NCBI RefSeq assembly: GCF_003416885.1
Contig: NZ_QVPD01000009.1
Coordinates: 1-64,000, forward strand
Direction: 5' to 3'
DNA: 64,000 nucleotides
DNA from: Cognatiluteimonas weifangensis
GTDB lineage: Bacteria; Pseudomonadota; Gammaproteobacteria; Xanthomonadales; Xanthomonadaceae
Part shown: positions 1-9,134 of the stretch, piece after piece
Position numbering within the stretch: position 1 is the first letter of the stretch
Layout of the letters: each line of letters opens with the position of its first letter
Notes under the pieces: model-generated
The model's database searches: none
Told to the model about the DNA's origin: nothing
Seen by the model: only the letters and a program-made list of their open reading frames with translations
Translations under genes and position numbers: made by a program

Positions 1-1
1 T

Positions 2-420
2 GTGCGGGACCGTCGGCGGCATGGATGCCGCCGAGGAGCCTACAGGGACGTATTCACGGCGTGTCCCGCACAGGCCGGGCCACCGGCTTCCTCCACGGAA
101 GCTTCCGCACTTGAAGGGAAGTCTCACGGCGTGTCCCGCGCAGGCTGGGCCACCGGCTTCGTCCGCGGAGATTCCCGCACTTGAAGGATGTATTCACGGC
201 GTGTCCCGCACAGGCCGGGCCGCCGGCTTCCCCCGCAGATGTTTCCGCACATGAAAAATGGATTCACGGCGCGATGGATTCACGGCGCGCCCCGCGCAGA
301 CCGGGTCGCAGGCTTCCCCCGCGAAGGTTTCCGCACTTTGGAGCAGTCCCGCGCAGGCTGGGCCACCGGCTTCCCTCGCAGAGATCCGCACTCGGGAAGA
401 CCCCTTTGAAAAGGGGGATG
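2..420. repeat. tandem 70-bp intergenic repeat block with palindromic head
   Basis: The block begins with a head made of nested inverted repeats: GTGCGGGAC at 2-10 pairs with GTCCCGCAC at 63-71, and inside it TCGGCGGCAT (13-22) pairs with ATGCCGCCGA (25-34). Degenerate units then follow at exact 70-bp spacing, with the CACGGCG core near 51, 121, 191 and 261, plus broken units to about 395. Each unit carries GTCCCGC, CAGGCCGGGCC, CCGGCTTC and TTCCGCACTT. It ends at a hairpin of CCCCTTT with AAAGGGG (401-414). The same head and units recur at 61503-61730. Because 70 is not a multiple of three, the same peptide motif appears in successive frames, so open frames here are artefacts. Confidence 0.85.
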
Positions 421-475
421 ACCGGTGCGCTTTGGATGCTGCGACAATGCCGCCGCGTCGTTTCCGGAAGTCGCG

Positions 476-1393
476 ATGGATGTCCTGATTTGCACGGCCA
501 AGGAGCAGGACGAGTGGCGCGATGCGCTCGCCGGATGCTTGCCGGAAGCCCGCGTTCACGTCGGACCCGATGCTCCCGTGTGCGATTACGCCGTGGTGTG
601 GCGGCCGCCTGCGCGGTTGTTCGAGCGACAGCATCGGCTCAAGGCGCTGTTCTCCCTGGGCGCGGGCGTCGACGGCTTGCTGGCCATGCCGTCCCTGCCG
701 CGCGAAGTCCCGCTGGTGCGCATGGAAGACTGCGGCATGGCGGCGCAGATGATCGAATACGCGCTGTACATCGCGCTGCGCCGCTTCCGGCGTTTCCCGG
801 AATATCGGCAGGCCCAGGCGCAGCTGCGCTGGGCGCCGCAGCCGTTGCGCCTGCGTTCGGAGTTCCGGATCGGCGTCCTCGGCCTCGGCGTGCTGGGCGG
901 CGCCGTCGCCCGCACCCTGGCCGATTTCGGGTTTTCCGTTGCCGGCTGGAGCCGCAGCGCCAGGTCGGTGCCCGGTGTGCATTGCGAGCACGGGCCGGGC
1001 GGGCTGGATGCGGTGCTCGCGCGCAGCCGGCTGCTGCTGGTGTTCCTGCCGTTGACGGACGCGACCCGGGGCTTGCTGGATCGCGTCCGGCTGGCGCGGT
1101 TGCCGGCCGGCGCGGTCCTGGCCAATCTGTCGCGCGGTGAAGTCCTGGACGAGGTGGCCCTGCTCGAGGCCCTGGATGCGGGCAGCCTCGCCGAGGCCCA
1201 CCTCGACGTGTTTGCGCAGGAGCCGTTGCCGCCGGATCATCCCTTTTGGCGGCATCCGCGAGTGCGCATGACCCCGCATGTGGCCGCGCTCACGCCCCAT
1301 GCCGTGGCTTGCCGCCAGGTCGCCGACAAGATCCGGCAGCTGGAAGCCGGCGCGCCGGTCGGCGGCGTGGTGGATCGGGCGCGCGGCTACTGA
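476..1393 (+). CDS. ghrA: glyoxylate/hydroxypyruvate reductase A (D-2-hydroxyacid dehydrogenase)
   Basis: Predicted cytoplasmic NAD(P)H-dependent reductase of glyoxylate and hydroxypyruvate. The product is 305 residues, close to the 312 of E. coli GhrA. The Rossmann glycine motif GLGVLG lies at 136-141. The family catalytic triad is visible as Arg220 (in LANLSRGEVLDE), Glu249 (in FAQEPLP) and His268 (in MTPHVAA). The ATG at 476 has GGAAG seven bases upstream. An in-frame ATG at 425 would add residues unlike the family and start next to the repeat block. The gene is convergent with tpm. Exact substrate is inferred from the GhrA-like short N-terminus. Confidence 0.88.
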   Translation: MDVLICTAKEQDEWRDALAGCLPEARVHVGPDAPVCDYAVVWRPPARLFERQHRLKALFSLGAGVDGLLAMPSLPREVPLVRMEDCGMAAQMIEYALYIALRRFRRFPEYRQAQAQLRWAPQPLRLRSEFRIGVLGLGVLGGAVARTLADFGFSVAGWSRSARSVPGVHCEHGPGGLDAVLARSRLLLVFLPLTDATRGLLDRVRLARLPAGAVLANLSRGEVLDEVALLEALDAGSLAEAHLDVFAQEPLPPDHPFWRHPRVRMTPHVAALTPHAVACRQVADKIRQLEAGAPVGGVVDRARGY

Positions 1394-1534
1394 GCGGGCG
1401 CCGGGCTCGGGCGCCGCTCCAGCCGCGCACGAGGAGGCCGTCGAGGCCGTGTCGCCGCCGAAGCGGAGCTGGGGTCGTGCGTGCGCGTACGGCGGGTTTC
1501 GGAGCGCAGGCGGCCGCCCGGCACGTTGCGGGTG

Positions 1535-2194
1535 TCAGGCGGTCCGCTGCAGCCGGTACACCACCGTCTCCAGCGCGCTCACGCCCTCGGCGACGAATCC
1601 TGGCTGCTGGGCGAGGATGTCGCGGCGCTCCAGCGTGGTCACCTCCCAGTCGCGGCCGTACAGCTCGCGCACTTCGGCCTCCGGCACCGTGAACGGCGGG
1701 CCCTGTTTTTCCTGCGGCGGGTATTCCAGGGTGATCAGCAGGCCGCGGCAGCCGGCGGGAAGCCGCGCATGCAATTCGCGCACGTAGCGCCGGCGCAGCG
1801 GCGGCGGCAGCGCGATCAGGGCGGCGCGGTCGTAGACCGCCGCGCAGTCGGCCAGGGCTTCGGCGTCGAGGCCGAAGGCGTCGCCGCAGATCACCTCGAT
1901 GCCGTCGGCGACGTGATGGCGGCCGTAGCGCGAGTCGTGCACCTGCGGCGTCAGGCCCTGTTCGGCGAAGAATTGCGCGACCGCCAGCGGCGACAGCTCC
2001 ACCGCCAGCACGCGGTGGCCCTGCGCCGCCAGCCAGACGAGATCCAGCGATTTGCCGGCCAGCGGCACGAACACCCGGCTGCCGGCGGGGAGCGCCAGCG
2101 TCGGCCAGTGCTTGAGCAGCAGCGGCATCGGCTTGTCCTGGTGGAAGCCGATGCGGCCTTCGCGCCAGCGTTGTTGCCAGAAATCCGGATCCAT
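1535..2194 (-). CDS. tpm: thiopurine S-methyltransferase
   Basis: Cytoplasmic SAM-dependent methyltransferase of the TPMT family, which in bacteria methylates thiopurines and oxidised selenium or tellurium compounds. The 219-residue length matches bacterial Tpm (about 218). Family signatures are the N-terminal [15 protein letters not shown], the SAM-binding stretch [16 protein letters not shown] at 41-56 with the acidic Glu66 after the second strand, and the C-terminal [16 protein letters not shown]. It lies 240 bp downstream of parC on the same strand, separated by a REP-like element, so it probably has its own promoter. Physiological substrate is not deducible from sequence. Confidence 0.93.
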   Translation of the reverse strand: MDPDFWQQRWREGRIGFHQDKPMPLLLKHWPTLALPAGSRVFVPLAGKSLDLVWLAAQGHRVLAVELSPLAVAQFFAEQGLTPQVHDSRYGRHHVADGIEVICGDAFGLDAEALADCAAVYDRAALIALPPPLRRRYVRELHARLPAGCRGLLITLEYPPQEKQGPPFTVPEAEVRELYGRDWEVTTLERRDILAQQPGFVAEGVSALETVVYRLQRTA

Positions 2195-2314
2195 GGGCCA
2201 TCTCCGCGAGTGGAATGCAGCCTAACTCCGGACGGTGGAAGTTGGGCAAGCCGGCGACGCGATTTCGGTGGTTGCGCGGGGTCCCGTCTGTAATACCGAC
2301 CCGGCCGCGGAGCG

Positions 2315-2360
2315 CCCCTCATCCGCCTTCGGCACCTTCTCCCCGCAAGCGGGCAAAGGA
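2315..2360. repeat. REP-like intergenic element
   Basis: A short G+C-rich element beginning CCCCTCATCCGCCTTC and ending in the hairpin CCCGC-AA-GCGGG at 2342-2353. An inverted relative is at 60633-60675 and looser relatives lie between 42052 and 42293. It sits between parC and tpm, which are co-oriented, and could act as a weak terminator or mRNA stabiliser. Confidence 0.55.
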
Positions 2361-2435
2361 AGGGCCTGGCGACGCCTTTGCCGCGATCCGCCTGCGACGG
2401 CCGCAGTGCGCCGCCGCGCGCGGCGCTTCGCGCGA

Positions 2436-4679
2436 CTAGACGACGGCCAGCCCGTCGACCTTCTGCCATCCGCGCGGCAACAACCCGCCGCGCGTCGCCC
2501 GCGGACCGGCGTAGGCATCCAGGTCCCGGAACGACAGCGTCATCGTGCGCGCGCCCGAGTGCACCGCCAGCGCGCCGCCGGGCGGCACCACCGCGACCGC
2601 GACCACGCGCTCGGTGCCGCGCTTGCCGCGCGGGATCTCGATGATCTTGTTGCCCTTGCCGCGGTCGAGTTCCGGCAGCTCCGACACCGGGAACGCCAGC
2701 AGGTGGCCGGCGCTGGTGACGGCGACCACGCGGTCGGTCGTCGGATTGCCCACCGCGGCCGGCTGCAGCACCTTCGCCCCCGAGGTCAGCGTCTTCAGCG
2801 CCTTGCCCGCCTTCTGCCGCGACAGCAGGTTCTCGAACCGGGTGACGAAGCCGTAGCCGTGGCTGGAGGCGAGCACGAAGCGGCTGTCGCTCTCGCCGGT
2901 GACCAGCGCCCGGAACGACACCCCCGACGCCGGCGAGAAACGCCCGGTCAGCGGCTCGCCGTTGCCGCGCGCGCCGGGCAGGGTGTGCGCGGCGGTGGAA
3001 TAGCTGCGGCCGGTGGAATCGATGAACGCCACCTGCTGTGTGCTGCGGCCGCGCACCGCCGCCAGCAGGCCGTCGCCCTCGCGGTAGGACAGCGTCGCCG
3101 GATCGACGTCGTGGCCCTTGGCCGCGCGCACCCAGCCCTTGTCGCTGAGCACGATGGTGAGCGGCTCGCTGGGGACCAGTTCGGTCTCGTCGATCGCGTG
3201 GGCGGCCTCGCGCGCGACCAGCGGCGAGCGCCGCGCGTCGCCGAATTTTTTCGCGTCGGCCAGCAGTTCGTCCTTGATCAGCTTCTTCAGCTTCGCCTTG
3301 CTGCCGAGGGTGGCGATCAGGCGGTCGCGCTCGCTGTCCAGTTCGTCCTGCTCGCCGCGGATCTTCATTTCCTCCAGCCGCGCCAGCTGCCGCAGCCGCG
3401 TGTCGAGGATGTAGTCGGCCTGTTCCTCGTCCAGGCCGAAGCGCGCCATCAGCACGGGTTTGGGCTCGTCCTCGCCGCGGATGATGCGGATCACCTCGTC
3501 GAGGTTGAGAAAGGCGACGAGCAGGCCTTCGAGCAGGTGCAGGCGACGCTCGACCTTGTCCAGCCGGTGCTGCAGGCGGCGGGTGACGGTGTCGGCGCGG
3601 AACGCGAGCCATTCGCCCAGCAGCTGCTTGAGGTGCTTGACCTGGGGACGGCCATCGCGGCCGATCACGTTCATGTTGACCCGGTAGCTCTTTTCCAGGT
3701 CGGTGGTCGCGAACAGGTGGCCCATCAGCTGCGCGGCGTCGACCCGGCTGGAGCGCGGGATCAGCACGATCCGGGTGGGGTTGGCGTGGTCGGACTCGTC
3801 GCGGATGTCCTCCAGCCACGGCAGCTTCTTCGCCCGCATCTGCGCGGCGATCTGCTCGATCACCTTCGACGGCGAGACCTGGTAAGGCAGCGCGGTGACG
3901 ACGATGTTGGCGTGCTCGCGGGTGAAAGTGGCGCGGGCGCGCACGCTGCCCAGGCCGGTTTCGTACAGCGCCAGCAGGTCGGCCGCCGGGGTGATGATCT
4001 CCGCTTCGGTCGGGTAGTCGGGGCCGCGCACGTGCTCGCACAGGTCGCGCACGCTGGCCTCGGGGTCGTCCAGCAGGCGCACGCAGGCGCTGACGATCTC
4101 GCCCAGGTTGTGCGGCGGCACGTCGGTGGCCATGCCCACGGCGATGCCGGTGGTGCCGTTGAGCAGCAGGTGCGGCAGCCGCGCCGGCATCCACGCCGGT
4201 TCCTCCAGGGTGCCGTCGAAGTTGGGGGTCCAGTCGACCGTGCCCTGGCCGAGCTCGCCCAGCAGCACCTCGGCGATCGGGGTCAGCTTGCTCTCGGTGT
4301 AGCGCATCGCCGCGAACGACTTCGGGTCGTCGCTGGAGCCGAAGTTGCCCTGGCCGTCGATCAGCGGATAGCGGTAGGAGAACGGTTGCGCCATCAGCAC
4401 CAGCGCCTCGTAGCAGGCGCTGTCGCCGTGCGGATGGTACTTGCCGATGACGTCGCCGACGGTGCGCGCGGATTTCTTCGGCTTGGCGGTCGCGGCCAGG
4501 CCGAGCTCGCTCATCGCGTAGATGATCCGCCGCTGCACCGGCTTGAGGCCGTCGCCGAGGAAGGGCAGGGCGCGGTCCAGGACCACGTACATCGAGTAGT
4601 CGAGATAGGCGCGCTCGGCGTACTCGCGCAGCGGGATCTGCTCGAAGCCGTGGAACACGGGTCGGACGGTGTCGTTCAT
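2436..4679 (-). CDS. parC: DNA topoisomerase IV subunit A
   Basis: ParC cleaves and religates DNA and, with ParE, decatenates daughter chromosomes. The 747-residue product matches E. coli ParC (752). The catalytic tyrosine is Tyr127 in AAMRYTES. The quinolone-determining region reads [10 protein letters not shown], with Ser87 and Glu91 at the positions equivalent to E. coli Ser80 and Glu84, the susceptible residues. The C-terminal third carries the pinwheel repeats (for example [13 protein letters not shown]). Numbering of the second half resembles ParC rather than GyrA because there is no long acidic tail and no canonical GyrA box QRRGGKG. It is the last large gene of a minus-strand run. Confidence 0.95.
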   Translation of the reverse strand: MNDTVRPVFHGFEQIPLREYAERAYLDYSMYVVLDRALPFLGDGLKPVQRRIIYAMSELGLAATAKPKKSARTVGDVIGKYHPHGDSACYEALVLMAQPFSYRYPLIDGQGNFGSSDDPKSFAAMRYTESKLTPIAEVLLGELGQGTVDWTPNFDGTLEEPAWMPARLPHLLLNGTTGIAVGMATDVPPHNLGEIVSACVRLLDDPEASVRDLCEHVRGPDYPTEAEIITPAADLLALYETGLGSVRARATFTREHANIVVTALPYQVSPSKVIEQIAAQMRAKKLPWLEDIRDESDHANPTRIVLIPRSSRVDAAQLMGHLFATTDLEKSYRVNMNVIGRDGRPQVKHLKQLLGEWLAFRADTVTRRLQHRLDKVERRLHLLEGLLVAFLNLDEVIRIIRGEDEPKPVLMARFGLDEEQADYILDTRLRQLARLEEMKIRGEQDELDSERDRLIATLGSKAKLKKLIKDELLADAKKFGDARRSPLVAREAAHAIDETELVPSEPLTIVLSDKGWVRAAKGHDVDPATLSYREGDGLLAAVRGRSTQQVAFIDSTGRSYSTAAHTLPGARGNGEPLTGRFSPASGVSFRALVTGESDSRFVLASSHGYGFVTRFENLLSRQKAGKALKTLTSGAKVLQPAAVGNPTTDRVVAVTSAGHLLAFPVSELPELDRGKGNKIIEIPRGKRGTERVVAVAVVPPGGALAVHSGARTMTLSFRDLDAYAGPRATRGGLLPRGWQKVDGLAVV

Positions 4680-4762
4680 GGGGGCTGGACTGCGGAATCG
4701 GCGGCCGGAGGCACGGCGGTGATTCTAGGGCATTGCTGTCGCGGCGGCGGCGGACACCGCCC

Positions 4763-5902
4763 TCAGGCGGCCGCGACGGCAGCTGGGGAGGCCGCCGGCG
4801 TACGCGTGCCGAAGCGTTTTTTCAGTCGCAGCGCCGGGCGCTCGACCAGGAACCACGACAGCGCCGCCAGCACCAGCGCCAGCGCCGTGGCCCAGGCCAT
4901 GTTGGCCAGCGGCCGGGTGTCGTGCGTGGCCAGCAGCACCAGCTGCTGCGCCGGCCAGCCGTACAGGTAGAGGCCGTAGGACAGGTCGGTGTGGCGGATC
5001 ATCGGCAGCTTCGGCACGAACGCGACGAACAGCGTGCCGTAGCACAGCAGCAGGTAGTAGGGAATGTGGAACCACGGCCCGCCGCGGGTGAACGCGGCGG
5101 CGACGACCAGCGCCAGCAGCGCCCACCACGACAGCCGCACGCGCTCGCGGTTGAGCCACAGCGCGGTGCCGCTGATGAAGAACGCGGTGCACCAGGCGTA
5201 ATTGGCGATGTGGTCGGGCAGCGGCGCCTTCCAGCGCGCCAGCGCGTAACCGGCGACCATCGCCAGCAGCCACAGCGGCGTGTAGCGGCGCCGGGTGAGC
5301 AGACCGAGGCTGCCGGCCAGCAGCAGCGCCAGGTACAGCCGCGCCTCGATCGGCAGGGTCCACAGCGAGCCGTTGATCGCGGTGCGCGGCAGCGCTTCGA
5401 ACACCCCCGGCAGGAAGAACTCGCTGGACTTGAGCGTGGCGTTGACCCAGAAGTAGCGCCACACCTGCGGCTGCTGCCAGTAGTCGGTGGCGGTGGTCAG
5501 CAGCGGCCCGAGCACGAACGCGCCCAGCGCCGCGCACACCGCCAGCGCCGGCAGGATCCGCAGGGCGCGCGAGGCGAGGTAGCTGCCGATGCTGTTGCGC
5601 TGCAGGCTGGCGGCGATCAGGAAGCCGCTGATCACGAAGAACACGTCCACCGCCACGCCGCCGGCGAACTTGAACTGCGTCAGCCGCGTGACCAGGTCGG
5701 CGCCGGGTGCGGCGGTGATCGCCCAGGCGTGGCCGTAGATCACCATCCACGCCGCGACCAGCCGCATCAGGTTGAAGTTGTTGCGGTTCGTCGCCCAGCC
5801 CGACGCGATGCTCGGCGCATCGCGCCAGCCGGTGGACCAGCGCGGCCGCAACGGTGCGCAGCGATCCGCGGCGCGGGTGCGGGCGTCGTCAGCCGGGCGC
5901 AT
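4763..5902 (-). CDS. acyltransferase 3 family membrane protein (OafA/YrhL-like)
   Basis: Integral inner-membrane O-acyltransferase, 379 residues with about ten hydrophobic segments. The family N-terminal motif is present as NFNLMRLVAAWMVIYGHAWA, with Arg47 and catalytic-type His58. It is followed by VAVDVFFVISGFLIA near 84-98, both hallmarks of Acyl_transf_3 (PF01757). These enzymes acetylate or otherwise acylate surface or cell-wall glycans. The ATG at 5902 overlaps the 3' end of the upstream VanY-like gene by 14 bp, suggesting translational coupling. A downstream start just before the NFNLMR motif is also possible. The glycan acceptor cannot be told from sequence. Confidence 0.88.
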   Translation of the reverse strand: MRPADDARTRAADRCAPLRPRWSTGWRDAPSIASGWATNRNNFNLMRLVAAWMVIYGHAWAITAAPGADLVTRLTQFKFAGGVAVDVFFVISGFLIAASLQRNSIGSYLASRALRILPALAVCAALGAFVLGPLLTTATDYWQQPQVWRYFWVNATLKSSEFFLPGVFEALPRTAINGSLWTLPIEARLYLALLLAGSLGLLTRRRYTPLWLLAMVAGYALARWKAPLPDHIANYAWCTAFFISGTALWLNRERVRLSWWALLALVVAAAFTRGGPWFHIPYYLLLCYGTLFVAFVPKLPMIRHTDLSYGLYLYGWPAQQLVLLATHDTRPLANMAWATALALVLAALSWFLVERPALRLKKRFGTRTPAASPAAVAAA

Positions 5903-6689
5903 ACGCCCAGTGCCAGGGCTCGTAGACGATGCCGTGCGGGTTGTCGCGCGGATAGCTCATGCCGAATCCGTGGCCGGCGGCGTGCGCGCGCAGCCAGGCG
6001 AACGCCGGCGTGCGCTCGAAGGATTCCTCGGCCGGCGGTTCGTCCGGCGTGCCGAGGTCCAGCGCCAGGCCGCCGTGGTGCTCGGAGTAGCCGGGCGCGG
6101 CGTTGACGGTGAGGATCTCTTCCACGCTCAGTCCGCGCGCCAGCTTGCGCTCGAAGATGCCGAGCTGGTAGTCGTGGCTGCGGTAGCCGGAGATCGCTTC
6201 CAGCACCACGCCGTCGCGCAGCGCGGCCGCGCGCAGCCGCGTCCAGGCGCGCGCGGCATCCGCACGCAGCCACAGCGGGCGCCGGTAGCGGTCGCGGCCG
6301 GCGAGCGCGAGCCGGTCGGGTTCGGGCACCAGCGGCAGGCCGCTGCGGGCGCCGTAGCCGTCGTCCAGGCCGAGCGTCTGCAGGCGCTCGCGCAGGCGCT
6401 GCAGCGGCAGCGTCGCCACCGCGTCGATGCCGGGGCGACGCGGTGCGCGCGCGCGCCGCAGCGCCGCCAGCGCGGCGTCGATGCCGGGTTCGCGCCGCAG
6501 CGCCGGCAGCAGCGGCTGCAGGCCTTCGGGCAGGTCGGCGGCGAGGTAGCGGCCGTCGCGCTTGCGCCGCAGGACGTGGCGGGCGCGGGCCAGCAGGCGG
6601 GCATCGGCGTTGCTGCGCGCGCGCAGCAGGCCGCCCGGCCAGATCTCGATCCGATCGGTGTTGAGCAGGATGCCGGCGACGGCGCGCAT
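5889..6689 (-). CDS. M15 family (VanY-like) D-alanyl-D-alanine carboxypeptidase
   Basis: A 266-residue protein whose C-terminal half is an M15B/VanY zinc peptidase domain. The ligand motif SxHxxGxAxD occurs at 202-211 (SEHHGGLALD), giving His204 and Asp211. The final motif EPWHW at 257-261 supplies Glu257 and the third ligand His260. SGYRSHDYQ at about 167-175 is also typical. The N-terminal about 130 residues are Arg- and Ala-rich and not recognised. No clear signal peptide is seen, which is unusual for a cell-wall enzyme, so the start or location is uncertain. It lies 9 bp after the PH-like membrane gene and overlaps the acyltransferase gene. Confidence 0.85.
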   Translation of the reverse strand: MRAVAGILLNTDRIEIWPGGLLRARSNADARLLARARHVLRRKRDGRYLAADLPEGLQPLLPALRREPGIDAALAALRRARAPRRPGIDAVATLPLQRLRERLQTLGLDDGYGARSGLPLVPEPDRLALAGRDRYRRPLWLRADAARAWTRLRAAALRDGVVLEAISGYRSHDYQLGIFERKLARGLSVEEILTVNAAPGYSEHHGGLALDLGTPDEPPAEESFERTPAFAWLRAHAAGHGFGMSYPRDNPHGIVYEPWHWAYAPG

Positions 6690-6698
6690 GCGCGCAGG

Positions 6699-7349
6699 TT
6701 ACCGGGCGCGGGGGCGTGCCGTCATCCCGGCCACGGGCGTCGCGTCGGCGGTGAGCGCGCGCAGGCGTTCGAGCAGGAGTTGTGGCTGCCGCACCTGCAG
6801 CAGCAGGGCGTGGCCGCGGGTGGTGGGCAGCCACAGCAGGCGCTTGCCGCCGGCGCTGGCAACGAACAGCTTCTTGAAGGTGCGCGAGCGGAACCAGCCG
6901 CTTCGGAAACCGGGCAGGGCCATGCCGTTGGACTTCAGCATCGGCTTGAGCTCGGGGTGCTCGTCGATCGCGATCACCCGTGCGGCGTCGAGCCGCAGTT
7001 CCGGCAGCGCCAGCTGCTGGCGGTAGAACGTGGTGACGATTCCGAGCCTGGCGCCATCGAGCCGCAGGCGATGGCGGTGCATCAGCCGATCGAGCGCGAA
7101 CCAGATCGCGCCGGTGACGGCCGCCACCAGCAGCGGTCCCAGCAGCAGGTCCAGCCATTCCGGCGCGGCCAGGCTGTCGGCGAACCAGCGCAGTGCCGGC
7201 GGCTGGCCGCCGTCCGCCAGCAGCGGCAGCAGCAGGCTCAGCAGCACCGGCAGCGCGACCGTCAGCAACAGCAGCCACAGACGGCTGCGGCCGCTGGCCG
7301 GCTCCAGCTGCAGGCGCGGATCGTCGATCGAAGGCGTGCGGGCTGCCAC
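6699..7349 (-). CDS. uncharacterised membrane protein, bacterial PH-like
   Basis: Not firmly recognised. The product has two transmembrane segments (WLLLLTVALPVLLSLLLPLL and LLLGPLLVAAVTGAIWFAL). A cytoplasmic beta-rich tail with GIVTTFYRQQLALPELRLDAARVIAIDE resembles small bacterial pleckstrin-homology-like (DUF) proteins. I prefer the GTG at 7349, which directly follows the TGA of the hydrolase gene. An upstream ATG at 7403 would overlap that gene by 53 bp and add residues that only mirror its coding sequence. Neither start has a strong ribosome site. Position suggests a role linked to the envelope genes around it. Confidence 0.6.
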   Translation of the reverse strand: MAARTPSIDDPRLQLEPASGRSRLWLLLLTVALPVLLSLLLPLLADGGQPPALRWFADSLAAPEWLDLLLGPLLVAAVTGAIWFALDRLMHRHRLRLDGARLGIVTTFYRQQLALPELRLDAARVIAIDEHPELKPMLKSNGMALPGFRSGWFRSRTFKKLFVASAGGKRLLWLPTTRGHALLLQVRQPQLLLERLRALTADATPVAGMTARPRAR

Positions 7350-7350
7350 G

Positions 7351-8718
7351 TCAGTGCGCACCGATCCATGCGGCGACATCGGCGACCAGGCGCGGATCGA
7401 CATGGCCGGGAACCGCGTACTGGCCGAGGCCCGGTTCGCCGTCGACCGCGATGCCGAGGTGGTTCAGCCCGTCGTACAGCTTGAACGCGACTGCGGGGTC
7501 GGCGTGAAAGGCGCCTTTCCAGCGTTGCCAGTCGGCGTCGACCACCTGGATGTCCTGCGCGCCCTGCAGCACCAGCATCGGCAGCGCGACGGCCTGCGCC
7601 TCGGTCACCGCATCGACCGCATCGGTGCTGCGCCAGTAGCCGGCGGGCAGGTTCAGCGGCGTGGCTGCGACTTCGCCGCCCCCGCGGATGTCGCGGACCT
7701 GCGCGCGCAGTACATCGATCGCGGCGTGCTCCTCGTCGCTGGTATGCGCATCGTCGAGCACCGCCAGGCGCCGGTTCTGCTCGACGATGATGTCCAGCAA
7801 CTTGCGCGCGGGCGCGGCGAACAGCACCAGCCCGGCGACCGGCGCTCCGGCCTCGAATGCGTATGCGGCGATCCGCGGCGCCAGCATCCCGCCCTGGCTG
7901 TGGCCGAGCACGAACACGCGCGCGTCGTCGACTTCCGGCACCGCGTGCAGCGCCTGCACGGCCAGCACCGCGTCGTCGGTGGTCTCGCTGTCGATGGTGA
8001 GCTTGCCGTCGGCGTAATCCTGCGGACGCACCTTGCTGCGCTTGTCGTAGCGCAGCACCGCGATGCCCTGCGCGGCGAGGCCGCGGGCGATGTCGAGGAA
8101 CGGGCGGTTGGGCCCCACGGTCTCGTTGCGGTCGTGCGGACCGGAGCCGTGCACCAGCACCACGGCGGGGAAGGGGCCGTCGCCGTCGGGCAGCGCGAGG
8201 GTCGCGGGCAAGGCGCGCTCGCCGTCGCCGATCGCGATCTCGCGCTCGCTGAAACCCGCGTCGGCAGGCACCGGCGCCACCGGCGCGCTCGCTGCGGCCT
8301 GCGCCGGCTGCACCCGGAAGCCGGCGACCTTGCCGTCGGCCGTCACCGCGATCTTTGCGATCAATTCGGCGTTCGCGTAATGCAGCGGCACCGTCACCAG
8401 GGTGGCGCCGTCCGCTGCGCTTGCCTGCACCTTGCCGCGGCCCTGTGCCGGCCCGGCCTGCGCGGGCAGCGATTCCCACACCGCCTGCAGGCGCTCGGCG
8501 GGCACCGCGGCGGCCATCTGCGCGGTGAGCAACGCCTCGGCGGCGGCGTAGTCGCCCGCGTCGAGACGGTCGAGCAGCGCGGTCGCGATCGTCGCTGCGG
8601 CGGGCGCTGCCGTGGCGTCCGGCGCCGGCAGGGCGGGCGCCGTCGCGGCCTGGGCCATGGCCACCCGCGGCGTGGCGGCCAGCAGCGCGGCGAGCAGCAA
8701 GATCTCCGGCGTCTTCAT
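7351..8718 (-). CDS. secreted alpha/beta hydrolase (S33-like) with N-terminal DUF3887-type domain
   Basis: A 455-residue protein with a signal peptide (MKTPEILLLAALLAATPRVAMAQ, cleavage near 22). A small helical/beta N-terminal domain (about 40-140) resembles DUF3887, and an alpha/beta-hydrolase fold follows. The oxyanion region is HGSGP at 190-194 and the nucleophile elbow GHSQGG has Ser274. A late Asp (GAQDIQV) and His (GLNHLG) complete a plausible triad. Predicted periplasmic esterase or peptidase of unknown substrate. Its start overlaps the DUF4177 gene by 4 bp (ATGA type), so the two are probably co-translated. Confidence 0.8.
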   Translation of the reverse strand: MKTPEILLLAALLAATPRVAMAQAATAPALPAPDATAAPAAATIATALLDRLDAGDYAAAEALLTAQMAAAVPAERLQAVWESLPAQAGPAQGRGKVQASAADGATLVTVPLHYANAELIAKIAVTADGKVAGFRVQPAQAAASAPVAPVPADAGFSEREIAIGDGERALPATLALPDGDGPFPAVVLVHGSGPHDRNETVGPNRPFLDIARGLAAQGIAVLRYDKRSKVRPQDYADGKLTIDSETTDDAVLAVQALHAVPEVDDARVFVLGHSQGGMLAPRIAAYAFEAGAPVAGLVLFAAPARKLLDIIVEQNRRLAVLDDAHTSDEEHAAIDVLRAQVRDIRGGGEVAATPLNLPAGYWRSTDAVDAVTEAQAVALPMLVLQGAQDIQVVDADWQRWKGAFHADPAVAFKLYDGLNHLGIAVDGEPGLGQYAVPGHVDPRLVADVAAWIGAH

Positions 8719-8897
8719 GGCATCGCCTTCTTCAGGTACAGCTGCACCGGCGCGAAGCGTTGCGGTTGCACCGCCGACACGAGTTCCCAGCCCTGCAGGC
8801 CGAGCTGGGTGAGGCGTTCCTGCGCGGCCTGGCGGGTTGCGCCGAGGAAACTGGCTTTCACTTCCACCACCTGGTAGCTCCAGCGCTCACTTGCCAT
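8715..8897 (-). CDS. small DUF4177-type protein
   Basis: A 60-residue protein with the DUF4177 pattern: an N-terminal strand WSYQVVEVKASF, a helix AAQERLTQLGLQGWELVSA and a final strand PVQLYLKKA. Family members are small, function unknown, often regulatory-looking partners in operons. It overlaps the upstream ribbon-helix-helix gene by 11 bp and the downstream hydrolase gene by 4 bp, so these genes are almost certainly one transcript. Confidence 0.7.
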   Translation of the reverse strand: MASERWSYQVVEVKASFLGATRQAAQERLTQLGLQGWELVSAVQPQRFAPVQLYLKKAMP

Positions 8898-9069
8898 CGT
8901 CTTCTCCCTGGTTGCCGGCCGGCTTCAGCCGCCCGGCCTTGCGCAGCGCATCGCGCAGCACGTATTCGATCTGCGCGTTGAGGCTGCGCAGCTCGTCGTC
9001 CGCCCAGCGCTGCGCCGCCGCGAGCACGTCGGCGTTGATGCGCAGCGGATAGGCCTTCTTTTCTGCCAT
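8887..9069 (-). CDS. Arc-type ribbon-helix-helix DNA-binding protein
   Basis: A 60-residue protein with an Arc/MetJ-like fold signature: strand AYPLRINADV, then two helices, AAAQRWADDELRSLNAQIEYVLRDALRKAG, and a charged tail. Arc-family repressors bind as tetramers to two half sites about one helical turn apart. The only such site seen nearby is the twin TGATATCA element at 10038-10056, upstream of the SPFH gene that heads this operon. The simplest reading is autoregulation of the SPFH-RHH-DUF4177-hydrolase operon, but binding is inferred. Confidence 0.8.
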   Translation of the reverse strand: MAEKKAYPLRINADVLAAAQRWADDELRSLNAQIEYVLRDALRKAGRLKPAGNQGEDDGK

Positions 9070-9134
9070 GGGTAGGCGCTCTTCCTGTTGAAAGTCCGCA
9101 CATGGATGTGCGGGTTCTTGCGCAGGATGCGCGA

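Noticed and set aside
51..330. CRISPR-like spacing of the 70-bp units
   Set aside because: Units are adjacent and degenerate along their whole length, with no unique spacers and no cas genes.
2..400. Several short open frames repeating a FTACPAQAGPPAS-like peptide at the window start, and again near 61.4-61.8 kb
   Set aside because: They are the 70-bp repeat read in three frames. No ribosome sites and no protein-like composition.
1394..1534. A terminator hairpin between ghrA and tpm
   Set aside because: The GAGCGG and CCGCTC arms match only partly and no T-run follows.
2235..4970. A 911-codon open frame antisense to parC
   Set aside because: It is the shadow of a G+C-rich gene. Composition is His/Arg/Ala/Gln-rich with no domain, and parC on the other strand is certain. 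Similar long shadows oppose rlmKL, mfd, phoR and others.
7350..7403. ATG start at 7403 for the PH-like membrane gene
   Set aside because: It would overlap the hydrolase gene by 53 bp and the extra residues are not conserved-looking. A GTG just after that gene's stop is simpler.
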